From SKVR01 sp037441525 (GTDB lineage Bacteria; Bacteroidota; Bacteroidia; Bacteroidales; UBA7960): a stretch of DNA of 64,000 nucleotides. Positions 38,837 through 47,070 of this stretch are shown in pieces. How positions within the stretch are numbered: the stretch's first letter is position 1; each line of letters begins with the position of its first letter. The notes beneath the pieces are model-generated. The model made no database searches. It saw only the letters and a list, made by a program, of their open reading frames with translations, and was not told the origin of the DNA. The translations under genes were made by a program, and so were the position numbers. Location of the stretch: assembly GCA_037441525.1 (NCBI GenBank), contig JBBISA010000011.1, positions 1-64,000 on the forward strand, written 5' to 3'.

Positions 38837-39742
38837 TTAATAGCCCTGTTGTGATCTATTGAGCTTACTTATTATCGGATTAAAAGCTTTGGTAAATACC
38901 AAAACACTATCCCCGATGGTTAAATTTTCCATGTCACTATCAAATGCAATTACTTTAACAATTTGATTGCTGCCCGAAATAACCGTAACAATATTGATAT
39001 TATCCTGCCTGTCAATTCGTGCAATCTGTCCATTGATTTGCACTTTGCCGCTGATACTGCTGTCTGAAAAAACCTCATCCGGGCTGCCGATGCGCTGAAT
39101 TTTTCCGTTTTCAATGCTAAGAACAGAACTTGCTAAACGAAACACTTCATTTAAATCGTGGCTAACCATAATGGTTGTTGCATTTAATAACTGGTGTGCT
39201 TGCAGTATTTCGTTTTGCAATGCAGATCTCATTTCGGCATCAAGAGCTGAAAGAGGTTCATCCAAAAGTAATAACAGGGGCTTGCGGGCAAGTGCGCGTG
39301 CTAAGGCTACCCGCTGTTTTTGCCCCCCGGATAGCCCATAAGGTTTTCGCTTTCGAAATTCTGATAAACCAAATATTGATAAAAGTTCGGATGTGGTTTT
39401 TTCATTTTTGTGCGATTGTGCGAACTGAATATTTTGCTCAACAGTCATATTGGGAAAAAGAGCATAATCCTGAAACATGAAACTGATACATCTTTTTTGA
39501 GGAGCAATGTTTATCCCCTTATCCGAATCGAACCAGACATTATCGCCAAACTTTACAATTCCTTTATTCGGAACAGTTAGACCTGCTAAAATTCTTAAAA
39601 GGGTTGTTTTGCCAGCACCCGAAGGTCCGAATAAGGCAATCATTTCGCCCATTTCAATGTTTGTATCCACCACAAGATTCATCTTACCGTTGGCGGTAAA
39701 CATCATTTTTTCAATATTTACATAAATTACATCATTTTCCAT
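38837..39742 (-). CDS. modC: molybdate ABC transporter ATP-binding protein
   Basis: ATPase of the ModABC importer. Walker A GPSGAGKTT, Q-loop region, signature LSGGQKQRVALARAL and Walker B LLLLDEPLSALD are all present. The C-terminal 80 residues (IARIDRQDNINIVTVISG onward) form the regulatory TOBE domain found in ModC. The length of 301 aa is slightly short of E. coli ModC (about 350). Its start overlaps the end of modB by 16 bp, so the two are translationally coupled. Last gene of the mod operon. Confidence 0.92.
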   Translation of the reverse strand: MENDVIYVNIEKMMFTANGKMNLVVDTNIEMGEMIALFGPSGAGKTTLLRILAGLTVPNKGIVKFGDNVWFDSDKGINIAPQKRCISFMFQDYALFPNMTVEQNIQFAQSHKNEKTTSELLSIFGLSEFRKRKPYGLSGGQKQRVALARALARKPLLLLLDEPLSALDAEMRSALQNEILQAHQLLNATTIMVSHDLNEVFRLASSVLSIENGKIQRIGSPDEVFSDSSISGKVQINGQIARIDRQDNINIVTVISGSNQIVKVIAFDSDMENLTIGDSVLVFTKAFNPIISKLNRSQQGY

Positions 39743-40407
39743 GTATCATATTTATTATTAACGCTGTAAATAGTTGTAAGCAGCACCAATGACACAACAA
39801 AAAGGATAAAGGCATATTGATTGGCTGTGGCAAAATTAAGGGATTGCACTTCGTCATAAATAGCAATAGAAGCCACCCTGGTTTCGCCCGGCATATTGCC
39901 TCCAACCATTAGAACAATACCAAACTCGCCCATACTATGGGCAAATGTGAGAGCGACAGCGGTGATTATTGAAGGTTTTATATTGGGAATCAAAACCCGA
40001 AAAAATGTTAGCATTTTTGACTTGCCAAGGGTGTACGATGCTTCACGCAAGCTATCGGGCAATGCACGCAGCCCATTATGTAGGGGTTGAATCATGAAAG
40101 GTAGATTGAAAATTACCGAAGCAATAAGTACTCCCTCAAATGTAAAAGCCAGCCGTAAATCAAACGTTGTGGCGAGCCAATTGCCAAACCAGTTTTTAGG
40201 GCTATAAATAACTAACATATAGTAACCAATAACCGAGGGCGGCAATACCATTGGCATACTTACTAGGGCCTCTACCAACGATTTAAGTTTAAATTGTGTA
40301 TAGGCCAACCAATACGAAAAAGGCAGCCCTATGATTATCAGGATAGTTGTGGCAGAACCAGCGAGTTTAAATGTTATCCATAATGTTTGAGCAAAGGATG
40401 CATCCAT
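39727..40407 (-). CDS. modB: molybdate ABC transporter permease
   Basis: 226-aa inner-membrane permease with about five helices. The ABC-permease EAA-loop region appears as SLREASYTLGKSKMLTFFRVLIPNIKPSI. LVSMPMVLPPSVIGYYMLV near residues 47-65 is very typical of ModB. It lies between the di-TOBE gene (11 bp) and modC (overlap). Confidence 0.92.
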   Translation of the reverse strand: MDASFAQTLWITFKLAGSATTILIIIGLPFSYWLAYTQFKLKSLVEALVSMPMVLPPSVIGYYMLVIYSPKNWFGNWLATTFDLRLAFTFEGVLIASVIFNLPFMIQPLHNGLRALPDSLREASYTLGKSKMLTFFRVLIPNIKPSIITAVALTFAHSMGEFGIVLMVGGNMPGETRVASIAIYDEVQSLNFATANQYAFILFVVSLVLLTTIYSVNNKYDTWKMM

Positions 40408-40417
40408 AATTTAGGGG

Positions 40418-40819
40418 TTATTTTTTTCTGAGAGATATTTCATTGGCTTTCACCATGGCTTCAATTTCATCACCCGGTGATATGTTAAGCGAATTCACTG
40501 CACGAGTGGTTATAACCGATACAACGGAATTTTTTTGAAATTGCAATGTTATTTTGCTCAGCAGTTCTCCACTTTCAACTCTAATTACAGTGCACATCAT
40601 ACGATTCCGGATACTTATTAACCCCTTTAAATCCCTGGCAAGCGATACCTCGGTTTCTTTAAACAGAAGGTCGATGGTATTGCCGTTGTAAAGCCAGGCG
40701 GGTCTTTTTATTGACTCAATAAGCAAGGCTGAAAAGCATTGCCCGTCAACATCTACATCAACCAGTAAAATTGCTCCCGATTGCAATATTTGCGTTATGT
40801 TTCCTGTCAGTGTATTCAT
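40418..40819 (-). CDS. di-TOBE (Mop-like) molybdate-binding protein
   Basis: 133 aa made of two TOBE/Mop repeats (about 1-65 and 70-133); the second ends with INISPGDEIEAMVKANEISL, a typical Mop C-terminus. Small Mop proteins bind molybdate or tungstate as oligomers and act in storage or homeostasis. The gene begins 1 nt after modA stops and is followed by modB, so it is part of the importer operon. Confidence 0.85.
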   Translation of the reverse strand: MNTLTGNITQILQSGAILLVDVDVDGQCFSALLIESIKRPAWLYNGNTIDLLFKETEVSLARDLKGLISIRNRMMCTVIRVESGELLSKITLQFQKNSVVSVITTRAVNSLNISPGDEIEAMVKANEISLRKK

Positions 40820-40820
40820 A

Positions 40821-41555
40821 TTATGGGATTATAAAACCATATTTTTCGAAAATAGGTTTGCAATCAGCACTCAAAATGAAGTTCATAAACTTTGTGGCTT
40901 CGGGATTATTTTGCCAGCTTTTCAATAGCACCATTGCTTGTTCTACCGGTTTATAACTTTTGGTATCGATTATATAATAGGAGCCTTTCATATCGGGAGC
41001 CAAAGCCAGAGCAAGTGCCATAAACCCAATTTCTGCATTGCCCGTTTGGGCAAATTGCGCAGCCTGAGCGATATTGTCGGCATACACAATTTTACTTTTA
41101 ACCCTGTCGAAAAGGTTGTAATACTTCAGACATTCTATGGCCCTTGCACCATAGGGGGCAACATCGGGTTTGGCTATGGCGATGCGCTTAACCGCATTGT
41201 CTGCAATTATATCAAGGCCTTTCGATACATCAACAGTATTGCTCCAGATTACCAGTTTTCCGAAGGCGTAGGTTATTACCTCGCCCTTGACCATGCCTTG
41301 TGCTTTTAAAAATTCCCGATATATTCTGTCGGCAGCCAGAAACAAATCAAAATCGGCTCCGTTGGCAATTTGTTGAACCAATGCACCCGACGAGCCAAAG
41401 TTCATGATGATGTTGACTCTTGGATTATCATTTGCATATTTTACTTTAATTTCTTCGAGAACATAGCGCAAATTACCGGCTGCGGCTACTTTTACGGCTT
41501 GGGCCTTAAGGCTGATACTAAAAACCATCAATAAGATTATTAATACTTTCTTCAT
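40821..41555 (-). CDS. modA: molybdate ABC transporter substrate-binding protein
   Basis: Periplasmic molybdate/tungstate-binding protein, 244 aa. The signal peptide MKKVLIILLMVFSISLKAQA is followed by VKVAAAGNLRYVLEEI, a typical ModA opening. Further family segments are NFGSSGALVQQIANGADFDLFLAAD and the FAQTGNAEIGFMALA region. The lipobox Cys is absent, so it is probably soluble in the periplasm. It sits 33 bp after the ModE/porin fusion gene and 1 nt before the di-TOBE gene. Confidence 0.93.
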   Translation of the reverse strand: MKKVLIILLMVFSISLKAQAVKVAAAGNLRYVLEEIKVKYANDNPRVNIIMNFGSSGALVQQIANGADFDLFLAADRIYREFLKAQGMVKGEVITYAFGKLVIWSNTVDVSKGLDIIADNAVKRIAIAKPDVAPYGARAIECLKYYNLFDRVKSKIVYADNIAQAAQFAQTGNAEIGFMALALALAPDMKGSYYIIDTKSYKPVEQAMVLLKSWQNNPEATKFMNFILSADCKPIFEKYGFIIP

Positions 41556-41588
41556 GTTATTTTGTTTTAAGGTTACTTATTTGGCAAA

Positions 41589-42377
41589 CTATCTATTGTC
41601 GGGATTAGGCGGTGTTTTATACAAATGAAGTTTTACGGTCCACATTAAATATGCCCATTGTTGCCTGTGAGCATCAATGTTTTGCATATTGAAATACTTT
41701 GCAGTTGAACCCGAATTGAAATATCGACTATATCCAACCTGGATGGCAATTTCTTTCGATATAACATAGTTGAGTACAACATTGAGCTCTGCTCCAAGAT
41801 ATTTTTCTGTTTTAACCTTGTTATAAAAAAAGTCTTTTTCGAAATAGAACAGGTGCCCTGCAATATCAACAGAAAACTTACGGTTAATATTCAGGGTACT
41901 CCCACCATAATAATCAATTAAACCTTGCCTGGGTAGTGTTACAAAATATTCCATGTACCCGTTGTAATTGTGAGGTGCCCCATACAATCGGTTAAATGTG
42001 TTCGATTGAGCAGCATTCGCATCAGCATCAGAACCCGAATAATAGTCAATACCAATATTTGCGGATAGATTTTTAAGAAAACCATACGATATTTTGGTAG
42101 CCAGAAAGAACGATTTTAAATCGGCAAAACCATTGTCTAATGCTTTGTTTGGGTCTTTACCTTGTTGCAGGTAAGTTATCAGGGAAGCCCCAAATGCCGA
42201 CGAATCGCTGGCATATACAAGATTGCCCCCGTATGTTATTCGCGGATAAACTATATTGAAATTGGCTCCGCTCAAACTGCCACATTGTATTATCTCCTTG
42301 AGCAGTTCAATTTTGGCAGTTCCCAAAAAACAGTTGCCGTTCTTTTTGATAATTATTTGACATTCGATTTCAAACAT
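41589..42377 (-). CDS. apparent fusion of ModE N-terminus to outer-membrane porin C-terminus (possibly a decayed deletion product)
   Basis: 262 aa from the ATG at 42377, which begins 2 nt after the preceding TOBE gene stops; an in-frame ATG at 42395 overlaps that gene and is less likely. Residues 1-38 (IIIKKNGNCFLGTAKIELL...GSLSGA) match the first part of a ModE-type winged helix-turn-helix domain. From residue 39 on, the sequence becomes an amphipathic beta-strand protein resembling the C-terminal half of alginate-export-like barrels, for example LSANIGIDYYSGSDADANA, FNRLYGAPHNYNGYMEYF and LGAELNVVLNYVISKEIAIQVGYSRYFN. There is no signal peptide, so the barrel half cannot be exported in the usual way. 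The likely origin is an in-frame deletion between a modE gene and a neighbouring porin gene. The product is probably non-functional. Confidence 0.6.
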   Translation of the reverse strand: MFEIECQIIIKKNGNCFLGTAKIELLKEIIQCGSLSGANFNIVYPRITYGGNLVYASDSSAFGASLITYLQQGKDPNKALDNGFADLKSFFLATKISYGFLKNLSANIGIDYYSGSDADANAAQSNTFNRLYGAPHNYNGYMEYFVTLPRQGLIDYYGGSTLNINRKFSVDIAGHLFYFEKDFFYNKVKTEKYLGAELNVVLNYVISKEIAIQVGYSRYFNSGSTAKYFNMQNIDAHRQQWAYLMWTVKLHLYKTPPNPDNR

Positions 42378-42379
42378 GG

Positions 42380-42622
42380 CTACCGGCAATTGCAACTACC
42401 ATCCTTACATTCGCATCTGATGCCAATAATTACTTCGGTTGATTTGATCACAGCAAATGCTTCATCTCCTTGCTTTAAATTCAAATCAGCAATAGCACCT
42501 TTGGATATAATGGCAGAAATAATATTATCATTTCCCAGGTCGAGAACTACCTTAGCGGTAATTAATCCTTCATCAACTTTAATGATTTTCCCTTTGAGTT
42601 GGTTTCTTGCACTCAATTTCAT
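42380..42622 (-). CDS. TOBE/Mop protein with cysteine-rich C-terminus
   Basis: 80-aa molybdopterin-binding-like (TOBE) protein: SARNQLKGKIIKVDEG, NIISAIISKGAIADLNLKQGDEAFAVIKSTEVIIG is the classic Mop single-domain pattern. Unusually it ends in CECKDGSCNCR, with four cysteines in ten residues, a possible metal site. First gene of the mod operon; the next gene begins 2 nt after its stop. Confidence 0.85.
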   Translation of the reverse strand: MKLSARNQLKGKIIKVDEGLITAKVVLDLGNDNIISAIISKGAIADLNLKQGDEAFAVIKSTEVIIGIRCECKDGSCNCR

Positions 42623-42735
42623 AGTTCTAAAATTATCAGGTGAGTATTACTGGCTTCAGCAAAACAAGCAATGCACCATTTTTCACAACAATCAGAATAT
42701 GAACCATTAAGCCTTTCAATAATAACTTAAAAGAT

Positions 42736-42778
42736 TACATTTATGTAGAAAAAGAAATAAATTTCTGACATAAATGTA
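42736..42778. promoter_or_regulatory. inverted repeat upstream of the mod operon
   Basis: TACATTTATGT (42736-42746) is perfectly complementary to ACATAAATGTA (42768-42778), arms 11 bp, spacer 21 bp, about 115 bp upstream of the first mod gene. A candidate operator for a molybdate-responsive regulator. It does not match the E. coli ModE site, and a role as an RNA hairpin is also possible. Confidence 0.4.
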
Positions 42779-42859
42779 TTTTTTCGCTATGGCTTCCAAC
42801 ATAACATGCTTTTAGCGTACATGTAAAATATAGAATCCGGACTTTATGTGTAACTAATA

Positions 42860-43012
42860 AACCCAAATTTGACATAAGTCATTTTTTCTAATGACCGCCA
42901 TTAGAAAAATATCAGTATAAGTTATTGATAATAAGTTTATTAGAACGATAAATCGCATAAGAAAAACTATAAGTTGTAATCAGAAATACTTACAATTCAT
43001 GTTTTTCTAAAG
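42860..43012. repeat. diverged dispersed repeat, copy A
   Basis: From AACCCAAATTTGACATAAGT to CATGTTTTTCTAAAGC this stretch aligns, with mismatches and small gaps, to 44336-44478. Shared blocks include ATTTG, AGTCATTTTTT, ACCG-CATT, ATAAATCGC/ACAAATCGC, TAAGAAA and CATGTTTTT. Non-coding and very AT-rich. It lies upstream of a minus-strand gene, like copy B. Confidence 0.45.
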
Positions 43013-43029
43013 CAGCCTGTACCGGCCGT

Positions 43030-43095
43030 CTGGTAGGGTTAAACCCGGCTAAGTCATTAGTTCACTGCGTTCCTGATGACTAATCCGGGATAAAA
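43030..43095. repeat. REP-like hairpin element, copy 1
   Basis: CCCGGCTAAGTCATTAG and CTGATGACTAATCCGGG form a 17-bp imperfect stem (14 of 17 matched). A sibling with the same arms occurs at 48308-48360. The shared motif is CCCGG...GTCATTAG on both sides of a short loop. The remaining 43096-43331 is non-coding with nothing recognised. Confidence 0.5.
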
Positions 43096-43331
43096 ATTGA
43101 ATAGGTCAGATAGCATATAATGTCAAAATGGGAGAACTCCCTACTTATCTTTACATCCACAACAAGAGCCTGGGCATCAATTTTGCGCTAAAAAAATATT
43201 ACAACATGTAATTGTGTTGGCTGCAAATAACACCAGATAATAATGCAGAAAACAGGATTAAACCAGATTTCGCACCCCGGGAGAAATCATTAAGAATCAG
43301 GTATTCAACCTGGAAAAAGTGATGCCGGAAA

Positions 43332-43829
43332 CTACCTATTCTCCCCTGCCATACTTTGCACAGCTCTGCGAATACCGGGACTAAGGGAATCAGTGTAGTG
43401 AGATTGAGTAATAAAGGACAATTCGGATTTGAGCTCCGGATATTTTGATGCGATGCGGCAAATAGTCCTGAAAGCAAACAGCCTCAGAGAAGGTATTCTA
43501 CCGGTTTGCTCCCAGATGGTCATACAAAGGTCGAACAAAACCCCTTCGTGCTCTTCCGGAACTTCCAGTTGCTCAATAATTCGCAGTATTTCACGCTGAT
43601 GGCCGTCGTTCTTGCCAGGAATTGCCATAATCATCTGATGGATAAAAGGGAAAAAACGCTGGTCATTTCTTTTCATAGAGTGGAAGAGCACCCATGCAGC
43701 CCGCCACGAAACCAGCTCAATGTTCTGGGTTGCCAAATCCAATGTTTCGTCGAAACATTCAGTACTTGAATTGACCAATGCCACCATATCATCTTTCCTG
43801 AACCTGCCAAGCAGTTTTTCGCGCATCAT
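43332..43829 (-). CDS. hypothetical HEAT-like helical protein
   Basis: 165 aa from ATG 43829. The longer frame (to 43874) is rejected because its first codon lies inside a promoter box. The chain is all-helical with repeated patterns such as TLDLATQNIELVSWRAAWVLFHSM and RLFAFRTICRIASKYPEL, reminiscent of HEAT/ARM repeats; these would serve protein contacts. No enzymatic motif, signal peptide or membrane segment is seen. Neighbours (DoxX-like protein, mod operon) give no functional hint. Confidence 0.6.
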   Translation of the reverse strand: MMREKLLGRFRKDDMVALVNSSTECFDETLDLATQNIELVSWRAAWVLFHSMKRNDQRFFPFIHQMIMAIPGKNDGHQREILRIIEQLEVPEEHEGVLFDLCMTIWEQTGRIPSLRLFAFRTICRIASKYPELKSELSFITQSHYTDSLSPGIRRAVQSMAGENR

Positions 43830-43871
43830 GTCGTCTATATTTACGAAATATGAATATCTTTTCAGCCTAAG

Positions 43872-43900
43872 CAAAGGTAGAATAAACCACCCTAAGCAAA
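43872..43900 (-). promoter_or_regulatory. promoter of the HEAT-like gene
   Basis: The minus strand reads TTTG (43900-43897), then 17 nt, then TACCTTTG (43879-43872). This excellent match fixes transcription start near 43865 and therefore excludes the upstream in-frame ATG at 43874. Confidence 0.65.
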
Positions 43901-43943
43901 TAATACAATTTAATGCAATATACTTTGATGGCCGTGGTTAAAA

Positions 43944-44315
43944 TTAAATGCTCCAACCGTTGATTGAAGAAGCAATATAAAGCAATTCAACCATAATTGC
44001 CCAGTTTTTTACAAAGTGCATTACTTCGAGCATTAACATTTCGCGGTTTTCCTCTTCCCAGAATTTATGCAGTGTAAAGGAGGCGATGATCAGAAACACT
44101 GAAAGAGCAATAATCCCTTGAGTTATAAAGAAACCTGTAATAAGAGTGAGCCCTCCCGAAGTGAGTAACACACCAGAGAGCAGTACCATTGTTTTGGGGG
44201 CAAAAAGCCCTTTTTTGCGGGCATACTCCTTAAGGATGCGGGTATTATAAAAATGATTCAGTCCATTGAGGAGAAAGAAGATTCCGAGCAGAATGAGCAG
44301 TATTTGTTTTAACAT
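43944..44315 (-). CDS. small DoxX-like membrane protein
   Basis: 123 aa with four predicted transmembrane helices, opening ILLILLGIFFLLNGLNHFYN, typical of DoxX/DoxD-like proteins. An EVMHFVKNWAIM segment lies before the last helix. Function in this family is poorly defined (redox or sulfur-linked in some members). It has its own transcript by spacing; the HEAT-like gene begins 115 bp further on with a separate promoter. Confidence 0.7.
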   Translation of the reverse strand: MLKQILLILLGIFFLLNGLNHFYNTRILKEYARKKGLFAPKTMVLLSGVLLTSGGLTLITGFFITQGIIALSVFLIIASFTLHKFWEEENREMLMLEVMHFVKNWAIMVELLYIASSINGWSI

Positions 44316-44335
44316 ATCCTAAAAGTCAGAAATTT

Positions 44336-44478
44336 AACCCAGATTTGTAATTAGTCATTTTTTTTTAATTACCGTCATTTGAAATTTATCCGCCTAAGCC
44401 TTTGAAAGTAATATTTTTAGTTTGACAAATCGCTTAAGAAAGATTAAAATTTGTGATGAAACCTGCATGTTTTTGCAA
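44336..44478. repeat. diverged dispersed repeat, copy B
   Basis: AACCCAGATTTGTAATTAGTCATTTTTTTTAA... aligns to copy A at 42860-43012 over about 140 bp. It lies immediately upstream of the DoxX-like gene. It could be a regulatory leader copied with a gene, or a relic of a small mobile element. Confidence 0.45.
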
Positions 44479-44584
44479 AACACAAACACCGATGAGAATA
44501 AGTTTTAGAACATGTGTGGTTCCATCCGACCTTAACTTTAAAATTATTTACGGATGAAATAATCAAATCTGAGATTTTTAATAA

Positions 44585-44618
44585 TTGTTTAAACTATGCA
44601 CTTAAGTTCGTATATTTG
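44585..44618 (+). promoter_or_regulatory. promoter of the histidine kinase gene
   Basis: TTG (44585-44587), 23-nt spacer, TATATTTG (44611-44618). The -7 box is perfect and the spacing is at the long end. Start predicted near 44625; leader about 50 nt. Confidence 0.5.
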
Positions 44619-44674
44619 TTAATTAATTAAAAACAGGGAACGGCAATATCAGCCTGCACTACACAACAATTGCC

Positions 44675-46882
44675 ATGAATAACTCCGAAGCCTTTCATAG
44701 TATTGAAGTAGTAAAAGAAGATGTGATTAACACATCCCTTGTGGTATCTTCGGTATTGGGCCTGATTGCCTATACTTTTTCCAACACTGCACGCTATTTT
44801 AATACGGGTTTCAACGTTTCACTAATATTTGAAACAGCAGTAATTGCAACACTTCTCATTATAACCTTTTACAGAAAAAAGCTGAGCAATATTACAAAAG
44901 CTTTCATAATGGTTATGTTGTTGTTGTTTCTTTCTTTGACCGATGCCTATTTTTACGGATTATTATCATCTACCCGGGTTTATTTGGTATTACTCCCTTT
45001 TTATGCCATAATTTATTTTCCCTTTGTGCATGGCCTGGCCATTTACTTTGTTACAATATTGTCTTTTTTAATAATAGGATATTTTCATAGTAACGGAACC
45101 CTTGCCATACCGCAGGGATACGAAGCCCATGAATATATTGTCAGGTTTCCTCCGTGGATTATAATTGCTATACATATAACCCTGGTTGGTATGGTAATAA
45201 TGTTTATAACGCGCAAGTTCTTCAATACCTTTTCTGACCTGATTACTGCACTTCACGGGCAAAACAGCAAAATATCGGAAAACGAAAGAAATTACAGAGA
45301 AATCTTCAATTCTACCAACGAAGCCATTTTTCTTCACAATGCAATAGATGGAAAAATATATGATGTAAATAACGTAATGCTAAAGATGTATGGTTACGAT
45401 ACCAAAGAAGAGGTATTGAAGCTTACTGTTAAAGATATAAGTGCAAAAAATGATAATGAAACAGATGAGAAAGCCCAAATGCTTATCAGAAAGGCTGTTG
45501 AAGAGGGAGCCCAGGTGTTTGACTGGGTTTCAAAAAAGAAGAACGGTGAATTGTTCCATTCTGAGGTATCTCTCAAGAGTTCGGAAATCGGGGGGAAGGG
45601 CAGAGTATTGGCGGTGGTGAGAGACATTACTGAGCGAAAAAAATCTGAATTGGCTCTGAAAGAGAGCGAAGAAAGGTACCGCACTATTATTGAAGCCTTT
45701 CCCGAAATAATAATGGTAAGCGACCTGGCCGGAAATATCGTTTTTGCCAATAAACGACTTGAAGAAGTGGCAGGTATTTCCCCCGAAGATTATATCAACT
45801 ATAAGCGCAAAGCACGTATCCATCCCGAGGATGATGCCATGGTGAGAAAGGAAATTGCCACAATGATAGAGAGCGATAGTATGCACACCCCCCTTATCGA
45901 AAACAGGTTTATTGATGCCTGGGGAAATATACACTGGTTCAGCGGGATTATATCGAAAATCTATATTAACAACCACCTCTATTTGCAAACCATTACCCGC
46001 GATATAACAGATAAAAAACGAGCCGAGGAACAATTGGACAAATACCGCAATCATCTGGAAATTCTGGTTAAGGAGCGCACAGAGGAACTGGAAGCTACCA
46101 ATGAAGAACTTTCGGCGGCCAACAATGAACTTATCAGCCAAAGAGAGGAGCTGGAAACGATACTAAACAAGCTGCAAACTACCCAAAAACAGCTGATTCA
46201 GTCAGAAAAAATGGCATCGCTCGGTGTATTGGCCGCCGGAATTGCCCACGAACTAAATAATCCTCTCAATTTTATAAAAGGGGGTGCCGATGCACTCAAC
46301 ATTTTAATTTCAACCCATTATGAATACAATGCTGAAATTCAATCGCTTATCGATGTGGTGCATGAAGGGGTAAAAAGGGCTGGTAAAATTGTTTCCGGAC
46401 TCAACCATTACAGCCGGCGAAATGATAAGGCATTTGTGGAAATTGACGTGCACAAAATCATCGAAAACTGCCTTTTGATGCTTCAAAACCAGATAAAAAA
46501 CAACATAACAGTTGAAAACGCTTTTACTGAAGAACCCTTTGTGCTGAAATGTAATGAAGGTAAAATTCATCAGGCAATTTTGAATCTGCTGACAAATGCT
46601 GTACATGCCATCGATGGAAAGGGAAAGATTATCATTAAGACCAGCCGCACCGCCACTGATCTTCAAATTGATATTACAGACACAGGCTGTGGCATTCCCA
46701 GGAAAAATCTGTCGAAGATACTTGACCCGTTCTTCACCACCAAAGACCCAGGAAAAGGGACAGGCTTAGGACTGTTTATTACGCACAATATCGTAGAGGA
46801 ACATGGAGGAAGTATGCATTTTGAATCGCAAGTTGGGGTTGGTACCCAGGTACAACTTTCATTCCCTGTAAAGCACCCTTAA
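44675..46882 (+). CDS. membrane-bound PAS sensor histidine kinase
   Basis: 735 aa. Six hydrophobic helices (about 20-190) form a membrane input region. Two PAS domains follow: about 205-320 (NYREIFNSTNEAIFLHN, closing with VRDITERK) and about 330-450 (RYRTIIEAFPEIIMVSD). A coiled coil spans about 450-510. HisKA has the phospho-acceptor His in GIAHELNNPLNF. HATPase_c has N-box NLLTNAVHAI, G1 DTGCGIP, F-box DPFFTTKDPGKGTGLGL and G2 GVGTQV. No receiver domain or regulator gene adjoins, so this is an orphan kinase. The ligand is unknown. Confidence 0.9.
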   Translation: MNNSEAFHSIEVVKEDVINTSLVVSSVLGLIAYTFSNTARYFNTGFNVSLIFETAVIATLLIITFYRKKLSNITKAFIMVMLLLFLSLTDAYFYGLLSSTRVYLVLLPFYAIIYFPFVHGLAIYFVTILSFLIIGYFHSNGTLAIPQGYEAHEYIVRFPPWIIIAIHITLVGMVIMFITRKFFNTFSDLITALHGQNSKISENERNYREIFNSTNEAIFLHNAIDGKIYDVNNVMLKMYGYDTKEEVLKLTVKDISAKNDNETDEKAQMLIRKAVEEGAQVFDWVSKKKNGELFHSEVSLKSSEIGGKGRVLAVVRDITERKKSELALKESEERYRTIIEAFPEIIMVSDLAGNIVFANKRLEEVAGISPEDYINYKRKARIHPEDDAMVRKEIATMIESDSMHTPLIENRFIDAWGNIHWFSGIISKIYINNHLYLQTITRDITDKKRAEEQLDKYRNHLEILVKERTEELEATNEELSAANNELISQREELETILNKLQTTQKQLIQSEKMASLGVLAAGIAHELNNPLNFIKGGADALNILISTHYEYNAEIQSLIDVVHEGVKRAGKIVSGLNHYSRRNDKAFVEIDVHKIIENCLLMLQNQIKNNITVENAFTEEPFVLKCNEGKIHQAILNLLTNAVHAIDGKGKIIIKTSRTATDLQIDITDTGCGIPRKNLSKILDPFFTTKDPGKGTGLGLFITHNIVEEHGGSMHFESQVGVGTQVQLSFPVKHP

Positions 46883-46913
46883 TTGCGACAATAAATGGCA
46901 TATATTGCTAATT

Positions 46914-46934
46914 ACCAAAAGGCAATCTTTTGGT
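46914..46934. terminator. weak hairpin between convergent genes
   Basis: ACCAAAAG and CTTTTGGT form a perfect 8-bp stem with a 5-nt loop between the kinase and symporter stops. It is AT-rich and lacks a clean T-run, so terminator function is uncertain. Confidence 0.3.
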
Positions 46935-47070
46935 TGGAAAAGCAAGCTTCTGTATTTTTAAAAAGACTTTTCTCTCACCAAAACTTCATCACAAAACCGT
47001 AAATTTAAATAGCTCATAACTGAACTTGTTTGCACAAAATAATTTGCGGTACCCTAAAAATTCAGAAAAC

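Noticed and set aside
43199..43477. 92-aa minus-strand ORF overlapping the HEAT-like gene
   Set aside because: Overlaps a better-supported gene in another frame and has no recognisable features.
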